NCBI GenBank assembly: GCA_004154925.1
Contig: QJNS01000006.1
Location: 620,001-684,000, forward strand
DNA length: 64,000 bases
Origin: Monosporascus cannonballus
Lineage: Eukaryota > Ascomycota > Sordariomycetes > Xylariales
Direction of reading: 5' to 3'
The notes under the pieces were generated by a model. It was not told the origin of the DNA. It did no database searches and saw nothing but the letters and a program-made list of their open reading frames with translations. The position numbers and the translations under genes are program-made. Of this stretch, positions 42,621 to 53,703 are shown one piece after another (position 1 is the first letter of the stretch; each line of letters starts with the position of its first letter).

Positions 42621-44170
42621 TTGCTCTATCTAAAAGGAAGGTTGTGGCGAGAAGACATTCCCACACCAGCCCTACAAAGAGACACCAGCGCCTTGAAATT
42701 TGGAACCCCTTTCGAGGCCGCTCGCTGTTGATTTTCAAACCACGCGTGGCTTATCATATCCTCTAGATCGAGTCGCTGTGATGGGTCGTATTTCAAGCAT
42801 CCACGCAGAAGGTCGAAGAGAACTGGGACTTCGTTGTGAGGTAGCGAGGGTGCGATGCTAACCACAAGACCAAAAGATCAGCAATTCCAAACCACAATTG
42901 GGGTTTAGACACCCTAATCCACCTTATAAGGACTAGCTGTGCATATCATCACATTCGTCCTGTTGTATTTTATAGATGGTCGTAATCTCCTTACTGAAGT
43001 CAATGCACCCATCGGGGCTCTCCGCGTATTTGGCTTCCCGGCACTCTCCCCCTGACCTCCAGTGGAGCTGTCTGTAGACCGTCCTTGTAAGGCTCAGAGA
43101 GCGGCACTAGAGAGGCTTCGAAACTTTGCACTATCCCGTCAAGCTCCGAGCCCGCGAACAAGGTTTCGTTGCGGCGTACTTCAAGTATCATGCAAGTAAA
43201 TGACCAGATGCCTAGACTGAAGTCGTTATCGATGCCGAACGTAGCCTCTAGGGGCCTATACCTCATTGGAATTTTGCTTGCTTTTGGATGATCAGATATT
43301 TCGAAGGTGTCGTGGAATAGGGGTATCTATGTTAGTCATCAAGCTCCCAGCACCCCGGAAGAACCTTATTCCGGCGCGCCCACAATATATAGAGAGCTTC
43401 CTAGCCACCGCTCCCTAGAGCTCAATTCTAGTCAGGCAATTATCACTTCCCACACTTATGTTACCTTATCTTCTGATCAGCTTAACTGTCATAGAAGGCG
43501 ATGCCAAAATCAATGATGTAACGTCTTAGGTCTCCTTTATTCCAGTCTCCAGCGAATAGACAAGGTATTTTGGAGCCATGCGTCGATATTATTCGTCTTG
43601 CGGATGGACCTCGTAAAGCTCGGGTTCATCCAGTAAGCCCCTCATTCTTCTTTGCTGATGTGATTCATATTGGGCACCTTGGACAAAACATTCACTGCTC
43701 TTAAGTCATCATAGCAAATCCCGTGCCTATGGATATATTCCAACCCCGGCTAACTTGCAATAAGATGCTTTCCTGGGTGTCGGCACCTCGATCGGCAGTG
43801 TCTTCAACTTTCGGTCCGAGGCCAGGAAGGGCCATGCAAAGGCGGCCGTCATTGGGTCCAGTGATCCAGAAGCTTTCCAGAGGCGGCGTGATGTGGTTGG
43901 AATCCGGTTCTGTCGAGGTAGCGGGCAGCTAACCTCAGTTCGGGGCAGTGTTGCAATGAGAGTTTGGCAGCCAGTACCTTCACAGCGCGCCATGCCTCCC
44001 TGGCTTTATCTCAGCAAAGCCAAACGGTGGAGAAACTGGCAGAGCCAAGTTTGGCATATACTTCATATCGCTTGCCAAGAAGCTCACCGAGATGGATTGG
44101 ATGCAAACCACCCGGTGCATGGCGCTCTACCCATTCAAGATCTTCTTCAATGAGACAATACTTGGGCCTA
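42621..44170 (-). pseudogene. SRPK-like serine/threonine protein kinase relic
   Basis: Decayed kinase of the SR-protein-kinase type common in fungi. Reading the minus strand through several frames: EEDLEWVERHAPGGLHP, GKRYEVYAKLGSASFSTVWL (Gly-rich loop, near 44040-44100), AWRAVKVLAAKLSLQHCPEL (VAVK-type Lys), YLDRTGFQPHHAASGKLLDH, LLQVSRGLEYIHRHGICYDD with LRAVNVL (catalytic-loop region), RYRPLEATFG (APE region, 43230-43266), IWSFTCMILEV, and finally CLKYDPSQRLDLEDMISHAW (subdomain XI, about 42740-42800). There are many stops and frame changes, and between the catalytic loop and the APE region lies a retroelement-like fragment (43333-43412). Certainly non-functional. The assignment to SRPK rather than another CMGC kinase rests on the N-terminal motif. 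Confidence 0.75.
43333..43412 (+). repeat. Retroelement leader fragment, copy B, within the kinase relic
   Basis: Shares CATCAAGCTCC, ATTCCGGCGCGCCCAC and TAGAGAGCTTCCTAG with copy A at 16981-17062. It lies between the catalytic-loop part and the C-lobe part of the kinase relic. The rest of the presumed insertion (up to about 43530) has no recognisable retroelement genes. Confidence 0.45.
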
Positions 44171-45775
44171 TTCAATTTTGTTTTCTTTGCTAGATCACCA
44201 TCGCCAGTAGTACTCTTAGATGTTCTGATTATTCAGTCGGCCATGGATACAAAATGCGTTTATTGAAAGGTAGACGGACAACGAGCCAGGTGACGGACGG
44301 TACCGGCCAGGATTAGGCCGGGGTGGCTACAGTTTTCGTGTCGTGGAGTATAAATAGACATCGGAAGTAGCCTTTGAGGCAGCAAGGCACAGTGTCTTGT
44401 CTTACCGGTTTGTTTGCTATTATCTAATCCGATACATGAGTTTATTCGCTATGTGATATGCGAGGTCTGTGAAACTTCTAGTTCTCGGAACAAGGAAACC
44501 TAACAAACCAGGAAAGAACGACATGGTTCGGCTACTATAGGAGATATAAGAGGTTATTCACGGGGAAAGAAGAAGGGTGGAAGTATTGCAGAATACGAAA
44601 ACCACGCTTGACCATGGTGCCCTACAGCCTCTTATATTCGACGTAGAAGCTCAACGCGTCCAGATATCACGTAATCAATCAAGTCACATTCTATTCTACT
44701 CCTTACAGTATTCTTGCTGTTACCAATACGGCTTTGACCTCCCTATATACTCGATCTTGCCAAGGCACAGCCTACAACCCCTAACCTCATCCACAATAGT
44801 CTAGTCAAAAATATTATAAAATTGGACACAATGTGACGCGAGTGATCCGGCTCTTTAGGCTTCGAAGATCCGGAGGACCCAAGCTTACAGTAAATTGCAT
44901 GGCGGTCGTCATATTCAGTGCTTCTCTGAGCGCTTCAAAGAATACATGCTCTCTTCGCACAACGGTTTCCTTCTACTCATTGACTCGAATATTAGGCTTT
45001 ATGCGACGCTTCATTGTTTAGAGCATGTATTCCCCCATGATGCCCCACGTCAGTGTAGTTCGAAATGGCGGAATTGGTCCTCCTGGGGCTTTCGTATTTC
45101 CGTGGTCTCCGGATTGCAATGTTTATAACTAGGTATATGACATATATGAGCCCATAAGATGGTTCGACTCCAGAAGGTTTCCAGATGGTGATACCCTTAA
45201 GTTCAAACAGGGGAAGAGAGGGCATCCCCCAACTGGGAGTGGGACACTGGAGGACCCAAAGGTACGCAAGCCTTAGCAAAACTACTTTATCACACCGGAA
45301 TAAATATCCAGTAAGCGTCAGGATTCACTGGATGACTCATAATGCAATGACTGTGGACGTCCGGAGAGAAATCCAGAGGATTGTTGAAGAGGACCTGTAG
45401 CTATGACGACGTTTGCTGAATCAGTCGAGATCCCTAGCGAGTACGACAGTCGCATGACTCTTCACTTAAGTCGTGGCCTAGAGCTCTGGAGCCTCCGGGG
45501 TCACCTTTACGTAGTACAATACAGGGTCCAGGAAAGGGCATGGAGACAACAATTTTTGAGAAGGCGAGGCTGCGTTGATGGATGCAATTAGCTTGGTCCT
45601 GGTAGGAGATAGGCTGGATACCAATTGGATTCCATAATATGTACCCAACCTCGAGGATTTGGGACCTAGGCAACTATATATATACACAAGGTATGGGTCG
45701 TCGTACCCCTATTCCAGCTCCTATTCCATGAGATCCATTGTACGCGTTTATTGTACCTCTTCGGTTACGGAACCT
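44171..45775. other. Intergenic region with a short pyrophosphatase-like match
   Basis: No gene recognised in 1.6 kb. At 45411-45445 the sequence GACGTTTGCTGA...TCGAGATCC resembles the pyrophosphatase coding sequence at 45898-45930, same strand; this may be a small decayed duplicate or chance. Confidence 0.35.
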
Positions 45776-47021
45776 CTATTTCAGCCGGATCAAGTTGAAG
45801 TCCTTGTCAAGGTAATACCACCGGTCATATTGTTCTGGCTTTGGAATAGGTGGCAAAATGGAAGACCGGCGCGGGACATTGAATACTGCGGTCGTGCGAC
45901 GTTTGCTGACGTAGCTGTCGAGATCCTTAATCGTAGTCTGATTGTAGTTGATCTCGTTGCTGTCAACCTCGCCTCTAACTAGCTCCTGCCAGAAGCCGTG
46001 GCTTTCTTCGATGGTGCCCTGCATGAAGGCTGCATCTTGATAGGCGTTGCCGACGATGGGGAGCACGTCATCTCCACGAGCCACCTTGTAGTACTTTGAA
46101 ATTCAGATTCATCAGTTAACTGGGCCGAAGGATAATCAGCGTGCAACATCACTCACTGTAAACCAGCCGTAATAGGCCTTGGTGAGACCCGGGCGATACT
46201 TTTCAATGTCCTCGAAAGAGCTGACAAAAGCAGAAAGAGGATCGCGCACATCAATAGCAAGGACCTTCCAGTCAGTCTCACCGCCCTAAGCCCTAGTGTT
46301 AGCTGTTGTGACAATTCGTATCGCCAGGGTATAAGTTCACATCGTTTAAGGCCAGACCACCTAGGATTTTCACCTGCTTGATTTGACCGACATATCCAGG
46401 ACTGCATCCAGTCAGTGTCGTGACCTTAGAGTGAACTCAAGCGAACCTACTCTCCCCCGATGTCGAAAACATCCATGGGGTCATTGTCTCCTGGCTCGTT
46501 GGTAAAGTCGTGATTGAAGTTTGGGCTCTCCCACGTCTGGGGGAGGGACCCGTAAAGGAAGGGGTACGACTTGTGGGGCCAAACACTTTCAACGAATCTT
46601 GGCTTCTTCTTCTTGTCGTCATGGAAGATCGGGTCTGGGATGCGCCCTCTAGTTAGATCGCAATCCTAAGACGGGAAATAGGGGGGTGGCAGAGCTTACT
46701 TAGGGGCTCACTGCGTTTAAGTTCGATCTTTGCATCCGTCCAACAGGGGATCTCCACCACCATATTGACAACACGATGGTTCTCCTCGTCGGGAAATAGG
46801 GGCACGTCGTGCCAGAAAGAAACAGGTTTGCCATCACTCTCGAGCCAGATACGCCAGTCCTATAGTAAAAGGTTAACGAAGTTGCCGTACGGCTTGGGCG
46901 GCGTACGAATTTAGGGTTAGCCTACCAGCGTGTTGCGTGCACCAACTTCTCTAAGTGAGTAGGCAGCAAAGGCAGTAGTTGGCAGCAAGGCCAACTGAGT
47001 GAGACTAAGCGCTGACCACAT
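45776..47021 (-). CDS. Inorganic pyrophosphatase with N-terminal signal peptide
   Basis: Hydrolyses pyrophosphate to two phosphates (family I, Mg-dependent). Six exons give 319 aa: 46926-47021, 46700-46859, 46451-46646, 46341-46401, 46157-46285, 45776-46093; all introns GT-AG and in phase. The signature DNDPMDV is present, with WHDVPLFPDEENHRVVNMVV and WTDAKIEL before it and QIKQVKILGGLALND, DWKVLAIDVRDPLS and FEDIEKYRPGLTKAYYGWF after it. Unlike the cytosolic enzyme, the first exon encodes a hydrophobic leader (MWSALSLTQLALLPTTAFAA) ending in a signal-peptidase-like AFA-A, so the protein probably enters the secretory pathway (vacuolar or extracellular). A minus-strand ATATAAAG near 47127-47134 is a plausible TATA box about 110 bases upstream. 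The cysteine-poor mature part and normal length suggest activity. Confidence 0.9.
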
Positions 47022-48150
47022 GATGATTGCTAGACAACGGGACCTGAGGACTGACCAACGGGACTGAACATCATGACAAGAAGCGCTGATTATCAATTGT
47101 TCAATGAGCTGATCGGAGCAACAGCTTTATATGGAATATCAAGCCAAGAAAAGGGAGCTGAATCCATATGTTTCGGGTAAGAAGACAACGTCCTACGCCG
47201 CGCCATGCTCGATATGTAAAATGTTACTCTTTCAATAGTCTAGAACCCCGTACGAATATGGAAGGTTATTGAAAATTGGTAAACATGCACGTGAGCACTG
47301 CAGATATCTCAGAGGCCAAGGAGAAGAACGCCAAGACAGCCAAGACTTCAGTGCAGAGCGGCTGCACAACATAACCAGACCTTCACCAATTATAACATTA
47401 GGCACTTGCACGTGGGTGTGCGCCTTTTGACGACCGCTCAGAGCAACTCTCGGTGGCTTCGCCTCGCTACGATGCAGTAAAGAAAGTCGTAACGGTATGC
47501 ACGTATGCGGCAGCATGCGAACGATAACACAGGGGGACAACAAATCCGTCGAGTTACATGCTTATACAATGTATTCAACGGGCTTTTTGGAGGCGTTATG
47601 ATTGTTGTCTTTTTACGAGTCTGGAGGCATTGCGCAATAGTAATATCGAAAACAGCATGCATCGAAGATTTCCTTGAAGATTGCCTATGGTTGGGTGGAC
47701 CACGATTAAGCCACCGACGAGCAGTCCATTCGCCGGCTCTATTCCGGGGGCTACCTGGAATTCAGAGCAGTTTCTTTCAAGAGAAGTTCTCGAAGTCGAA
47801 CATGAAGGGGACCACAGGACTAATATATACCCATAAGGAAGTGGGCACTCTAATCCTATTCCAGCCCCTATTTCAACTAACGTGCACATGCAAACAGCAC
47901 ATAGCACTAGGTCAATACGGAAGTGGGATGGAGTTCGTTGTCCACTGCGCGGCTGAGTCTTCTATATCCCTTCAGGAACTATCTCCGCTCTCCACATCGC
48001 CGTTTAGCTTCCCCCGTCATGCTCTCCGCCAATCACAAAAGCTGCAGCCGAGTAACCAACAGGCAGTCACGATACATAGTTGAGAGACATCACTGAAGCC
48101 GAATATGGGCCACAGAGCTTTCCAATCAAGGCCCAACTGTCTTTGATATT
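47022..48150. other. Intergenic, divergent promoters
   Basis: Upstream region of both the pyrophosphatase (minus) and the AIG2-like gene (plus). An open frame of 192 codons at 47505-48083 has no motif and no good start context; nothing else recognised. Confidence 0.4.
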
Positions 48151-48753
48151 ATGGATTCAACGCAGGCGAGACCGCCAACTCCATCTCCTCTACCTACACA
48201 AATCGGGACAACACGTCGCGCCAATGGAGATCCACCGCCATGCCTCTCAAAGCTCGCCGTTGAGGGAGAGCATGTCAGGCGGAAAGCAATTATAGCGAAG
48301 TAGCCATTAGCGAGATATGGACCTACTCCCTACTTCTTTTATGGCACATTGACCGATCCATCAAGGTTTAAGGGCATCCTGGACTTAGATGAAGAGCCAA
48401 AGATGCGACCTGCAAAAATCGAGGGATACTCCCTCACGAAATGGGGAGATTATAAAGCTCTGATTGGCGGAGAGCCTGGCGAAGAGGTCCACGGAATGGC
48501 TTATGAGGTCTGCTCGCCTGAACACGAGTTCAATCTTGCATACTACGAGACAAATGCCTATGACCTCGCACCATGCCTTAGACAATTCACAGACGGGGCG
48601 GAGCCGAAGAAGATCATCGGGAGGACGTTCATGTATGCCGGGGACACGGCTGCGTTAAAAGAAGGCAGGTTCGACCGGAAGCTGTGGGAGTTCCGCATGG
48701 GCTCGCGGTTACCAGAGAACTGGCACAAGAGACGCGGGGCTGGTGATGGTTGA
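48151..48753 (+). pseudogene. AIG2-like / gamma-glutamylcyclotransferase-fold protein with in-frame TAG
   Basis: Single frame of 201 codons from ATG 48151 to TGA, with one in-frame TAG at 48301-48303. Upstream of the stop is a Pro-rich N-terminus (ARPPTPSPLPTQIGTTRR). Downstream is a clear AIG2-like domain (gamma-glutamylcyclotransferase fold): YFFYGTLTDPSRFKGIL (the YGTL substrate-loop motif), KIEGYSLTKWGDYKALI, EVHGMAYEV, AYYETNAY (the Glu expected at the active site), and TFMYAGDTAALKEGRFDRKL. The C-terminus RMGSRLPENWHKRR is typical for fungal members. The domain itself is intact, so either the stop is a recent mutation, an error, or translation starts elsewhere (no ATG lies between the stop and YGTL). 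Fungal AIG2-like proteins have no settled physiological role. Confidence 0.75.
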
Positions 48754-50393
48754 TGTCTGCTGGATCTTCACTGGGGGCCTAGCAGAGGTATAGGTCGATG
48801 TGACGGAAACAATATCAGTAAGAGTAGATTATCACTATGAAGACAGATAATATCCACTGCCTATCTCCGCGGTAGTCATATCACACCGAAGGACCGATAG
48901 ACACTGTTTCCGTCACAAAACCTCAATATCCGGCCACCCGGCCCCTATCCGCCTTCCCTTTTAAAAGAAGACCGTTGATCCAAAAAAGCTCTCTTCAGGA
49001 TCTCCTCCCTCCCACACACCTATCTAAACTCACTCATTGACCAGACTCATACGCATGCGGCTCCTCTGAATTGCCCAGCGCAACTAAGATGTCGCGATTG
49101 CCCCAGGCAGCTCTCCATCCGCCGCAACGCTCCTCACCGTTGCAGCACTTCCCCAGGATCTCGTCGACGTCGGCGGCGATGTCCCTGCACTTGCTAGCCC
49201 CCGTTTTTCGCTTCTCGTAAGTCGAGCCCAGATGACGGCAGGATCGCCCCAGATAGTGAGGCTACACCAGTTGGTCGGTCCGTACCTTACCTGGCAGCTG
49301 GATTCGCCAATGGTTTTCGGAAATGTCGAGCAGGTGCTAAGCGCCGCGCGCATCGGCAGTTTCGCGGGTGGCAGGCCGCCACAGGTGATATTACCCAGCT
49401 CCGGTCCCTGCTCACGGCGCGCGCGGCGTGCGGCGTCGGTGGTGCCGGGGCCTCGCTTGAATCGCTCGGCCGACCACTCGGGATCTTATCGCTCGATGGC
49501 ATTCCACGGCCGGGAATGAGCTGGGTCCTGGTGGGTGCGGCATCCTTACGACGAAGCAGGGGTTGCTTGCAGTGGAGCGCAGAGACACATCATGGCGAGT
49601 AGTCGAAGCATATGAAGGATTAAAACTGTAGGGTTTTGGTATCGCAGAAGAGTAGTGAATTTTGCGTGATTGGTATAGGCGAGGGTTCGCTGGTCGTGGA
49701 TGGACGTACCTGGGGCATTTGGGTAGTGTAGCCAGGCTTAGGACTGACTCTAGAGCAGCGGAGCATAGTTGGTGGCTCGAATATGCATTGTGAGTACTAG
49801 GTAGTCTCTTACCTTGATAGTTCTAGGGACCCGTTATTCGTTGGCGACAAGCGAATCACTGGTGATCCTCACCGTAAAAGTAACCGTAGAAGTGATTCAC
49901 TATCAGAGCTCCCGCCGTCAAACACGAGGTGAATACCCACATGCTGTGTTCGTATTCACATCGAACGTCATCAAACGCTGAATGTGTTTGCTTTAGAATG
50001 AAGCAAGGCAACTGCGAGTGAAGCAAAAGCTCATCGTATAACCTATCCCTCCAACAGGGTAGAGTGATTGATCGATATATGGGGGAATGGTGACTAAAGC
50101 TTGTCAGATACTCATCGTGGAGAAGCATCAGATAGAAGGCTTGCTTCGATACGTGCCAGACGTTGTATGATTGATTCACAACACAACACAAGACACAACT
50201 GGAGGTTGATTATTCCGCACCATAGCCGCCATGAATCCCGATGGTAGACAACTTATTCATGTTCTCAGTTGCTATCGCCCCTTCACCCCCGGACGAAAGA
50301 TGTCCGAAGTCTTAAATTAAAACCTCACTTACAACACCGTGGGCGGATGCTCGGAAACGGTTTAGCCAAAGAGACCAGGCCGCCCCGGCGCCG

Positions 50394-50394
<1 letters not shown>
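48754..50394. other. Intergenic region before the gap
   Basis: No supported gene. A GC-rich stretch at 49063-49519 is open in one plus-strand frame for about 150 codons (LVDVGGDVPALASPRFSLL), preceded by promoter-like TTTTAAAAG at 48958-48966, but shows no family motif. A minus-strand ORF at 49856-50191 is also unrecognised. Confidence 0.35.
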
Positions 50395-50432
<38 letters not shown>

Positions 50433-50442
50433 NNNNNNNNNN
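50395..50442. other. Assembly gap: G38 run plus N10
   Basis: 38 consecutive G (50395-50432) followed by 10 N (50433-50442). A run of 12 C follows at 50463-50474. This is a scaffold gap with a probable sequencing artefact at its edge, not biology. Physical linkage of the two sides rests on scaffolding. Confidence 0.9.
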
Positions 50443-51600
50443 CCAGGCCCCACAGGAGAAGCACCCCCCCCCCCAATGCGATCCTCTTTAATCATCGGTT
50501 GGATTGCTAATGGCGTCATCCCGCTCGGCTAAGTTTCAAGTCTCCATTTCCAATCGCGCGTCCTTCTAGAAGGAAATGATATGCACTTTGACTTCGGAAG
50601 TCGGACATATCTGTCCCCACAGGGGAATGGTGCATAAAGTTATTAAGGGAGCGTAAAGTCAATCGGTGGCGCCTGCAACTGGTTTGAGGGCGCAGTAGCT
50701 GATCGTTTGAATCGCTCTTTTAGGCAATTAACTGTCTTTGACTTATTTAAGCCTCGTTCGCGATTCCGAATTGCGGCCAATACGGCCCCATCTGCCTCTG
50801 TACGCGGTCACTAACCTTTATATGCAGGTACCTACCCGAAAGGGTCTCGGCCTGTTCGCCTCATGCGAGGAAGTATCTACTCATTCACATGATATCGCCG
50901 TGCAGTACGAAGTAGGGCTGCATTAAATTAAGGACCGGTCTCAACCCCCACACGACGTCGGCCCTTTCGCGCCAGTTAGATTGACCTCGCCGAATCGTTA
51001 CTCATACCGCGCCTAAACGCTTTCACTGGTCAGTGTCGGTACTTCTACCAATACGCGGCATGCTGTACTGGCATTATTGATGAAGCGCGCAAAAGCCATT
51101 AACACCAAGTCGCATCGAAACGTTTAACGACGAGGGGCAGTCAGTTATTTAATCTAACACAAATATTAAATTAGTAAGACCCTAAAGCGAGATGTTACTG
51201 TGTGCGAATATATAATGCAATAACTTTAAAGAGGCACCTACAATCTAGCCAAGCACAGCTAATGTTCACTAGGTCCACTTGGATTGTAACCGCTAATGAT
51301 TCGGCGGAGGTCAATCTACCTGGCGCGGGCCGCTTGACTGGGGGTTCTTGGTGCCCAATCAACGACGACGAAGGTTGAGGTTAGTTTCAGCTTGGACCTT
51401 CAAATGGAACGTCAGGGTGCAACTTAAATCTGGCCGGGAGCTGAACTGCTGATGCGACGCAACTGAAAACATACTTGACCTGCCCGGTTCAAGTGCGAGA
51501 AGCATCGCATGCTTCTTCGTCTTCATAGCAAAGCGTTCTGCTTCGAGCCCGAGTACTTCACACGAATCGTCCATCACACGCCTGGAACGGGGCATCAAGC
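50443..51600. other. Intergenic region after the gap
   Basis: No supported gene. A short stretch near 50830-50870 reads VPTRKGLGLFAS, like the start of a SET domain, but nothing else of one follows. Confidence 0.35.
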
Positions 51601-52659
51601 ATGTCAGTCGCGGCACTGAGGCGATCGAGGGATCTTTCCCACCAAAATGACATCACGCTTGAGTCGCGTTCACCAGCCACAGAACAAACGCGCTCCGGCC
51701 TTATCGGACGAGTGCTGCGACGCAACACGCTGAGCAAGTCTAACCGGCAACTCTCTTCGCCCGAGCAGAGAGGGCCCCGGCAGCCCCAGATGACACACGA
51801 CATTGATACCTCGGATAATACGATGTCAAGGCAGCCGCAGCGGCAGTCAGTCTGTGATAGCAAGCCGCTGCCGCCACCTCCAGACGCGGCGGCACCAACG
51901 AACCCGAAGCCGACTCTGCGGTCCCGCTTTAACAAGGGATCGGGATCGGGATCGGGATCGGGATCGAGCAACGCCCTTGAGCCCGATGGGCCGAGAAAGT
52001 CTTTTGTTCCCAAGCATGCCGCCACGGACTTTTCTCGCATGCCCCTTTCACTGCGAGATACCGCGACCTACTCCCATAATCCTCCCACCAAAAGCGATCG
52101 GCGGTCCATACCTCGCCCAGCCCAACCTGCGCCAGCCCAACCTGCGCCAGCCCGGGGAGATTTCTTCGTGAGAGGCCGGATATCAAGTGGGCATTGTGCA
52201 GCTTACATCAAGGACGACGGCCCGAAAAGAGCGACTCGGGAGGAACCAGAAGAACCGGAGGGCCCCTCCGACTACGAGCTCTTCATCCAACAGGCGCAGG
52301 AGGAGGACCGCCACTGCCGCGAGCAACTGCTGCGCATCATGTCGCAGCGCACGCGGACCGATGCCCAGCCCATAAGGCACCCCGACCTTAGCACCGGCGT
52401 ATTCAGCTGGCAGCGGACGGCCACGAAGCGCCGGAAAGACGGGGAGCAGAGGCGGACCTGGGGAGGCGAGAGTCCCTCGCAGAACCTGCCCGGAGAAAGG
52501 CGAAATTCCGACGCGGGACCTTCTAGCCGCGATGGTGATGGCGGAGACGGCTCGGGCCTCAGGAAGAGAGGAAGTCGTCGTGCGAGTCTGTCGAATATCA
52601 AGAAGACCATCGCCAACTACATCAAGCCTCCGAGGCCCCCTAGCACGCATAAGGAGTAG
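51601..52659 (+). CDS. Hypothetical disordered basic protein
   Basis: 352-aa single-exon ORF starting at ATG 51601 (MSVAALRRSRDLSHQND). Strongly polar and disordered; contains PLPPPPDAAAP, a GSGSGSGSG run from a GGATCG hexamer repeat (about 51940-51965), a tandem PAQPAPAQPAPA, and one compact segment predicted helical and acidic (SDYELFIQQAQEEDRHCREQ). The C-terminus is basic (RKRGSRRASLSNIKKTIANY) and could be a phosphorylated RRAS site followed by an amphipathic helix. No known domain, signal peptide or membrane segment. Other frames across it are also open because of high GC, but only this one has a proper ATG and coherent composition. Function unknown. Confidence 0.55.
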   Translation: MSVAALRRSRDLSHQNDITLESRSPATEQTRSGLIGRVLRRNTLSKSNRQLSSPEQRGPRQPQMTHDIDTSDNTMSRQPQRQSVCDSKPLPPPPDAAAPTNPKPTLRSRFNKGSGSGSGSGSSNALEPDGPRKSFVPKHAATDFSRMPLSLRDTATYSHNPPTKSDRRSIPRPAQPAPAQPAPARGDFFVRGRISSGHCAAYIKDDGPKRATREEPEEPEGPSDYELFIQQAQEEDRHCREQLLRIMSQRTRTDAQPIRHPDLSTGVFSWQRTATKRRKDGEQRRTWGGESPSQNLPGERRNSDAGPSSRDGDGGDGSGLRKRGSRRASLSNIKKTIANYIKPPRPPSTHKE

Positions 52660-53703
52660 CCTGGGAGCCCCCGGCGAACACGGCTGAAGAAGCCTTAACC
52701 GTGCACGACGGAAGCCCCGACGCCAGCTTGGTTGGGCTCAGCCAGGTTTTCAATTGACTGATACGCAACTCTCGAGAAGACAAATGGATATGGATTCCCT
52801 GGTTCTCCGACGATGACATTTCTTATCTGTGTACTATGTACCTGCGCTTTCGGCGTCCGATTCACAGTCTCAACGAAGCACACCACACCTACCGAAGAAT
52901 ACCACAGGACTCTATGTAAATGCTTATCTAGGCCTTGCGGATCGACGCATACACTAACTTGCCCATGATTCATTCGACGACAGCAACCAAACGGGGCCAA
53001 GCGAATCCGCGAAGCTTTGCATCATGATACCGCCACGACAAATAGTGCACCGAGGTGGGTTGGACAGAGTCGCGCCAATGCTAAGGGTGCGCGTCATATC
53101 TCAAAGGTCTTTGTCGATTGTGCGCCGGCAATCAGACGATCCCTCGAATCATCAAGGCGTCCCTGCTTAGATTCGTGAGCTGCGTCCCAAGTCCGTCTGG
53201 TTAGGCGGAACAAACGCCAAACTCTGGATTTCGAGTTTATCATCCGTTTGCTATTGTGCACCGAGCTCGGGATGCCGAATGCCCATTGTCTGCTGGCACA
53301 CACCACAAGGTTATCGATTACCTGCAGTCCTCTTGCCGCCGGGCAGGGGTGGTGATTGGGTCAAGGGCTCCTTGCCGTCGTACAATGCCCAGCCCCTCGG
53401 TTTCCTGCAGATTTGCCTCGTGGTCGCCGTCCACTCCTCAATTGCCATTGCGCACTAGCGATGCCGAGTCGAACGACCTTTCTAGACCCAAACTGAAGAT
53501 ACATAACCGACCTTGTTCCCTCTAACTACGCGATACAACGTCTGAAACGTCTGAGGACCATCTACGCCTCCGTTAGATCGTATCGACATCCGTTCAAGAG
53601 ACTTTCCCAATTGTAACAGCCGCGGCACCGCCACCGCTCACCTACGCATTCGTCGGCCACTACTAGGCAGGCACCGGGCCAAGCGACGGAGAGAAAATCT
53701 AGT
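52660..53703. other. Intergenic, no gene recognised
   Basis: About 1 kb between two plus-strand hypothetical genes. Short ORFs only; no repeats seen. The last bases precede an AGT-ATG start in purine-rich context (GAGAAAATCTAGT). Confidence 0.4.

Noticed and set aside
49063..49519. 150-codon open frame with GC-rich composition
   Set aside because: No ATG at its start, no motif, and the reverse strand is equally open.
50395..50432. G38 run as a G-quadruplex or telomere-like tract
   Set aside because: It abuts N's and is uniform, so an assembly artefact is far likelier.
50820..50926. SET-domain-like start VPTRKGLGLFAS
   Set aside because: Only about 12 residues match; no further SET motifs on either side.
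52183..52650. 155-codon minus-strand ORF opposite the disordered-protein gene
   Set aside because: Mirror of a GC-rich Arg/Pro/Ser coding strand; no motif and weaker start.
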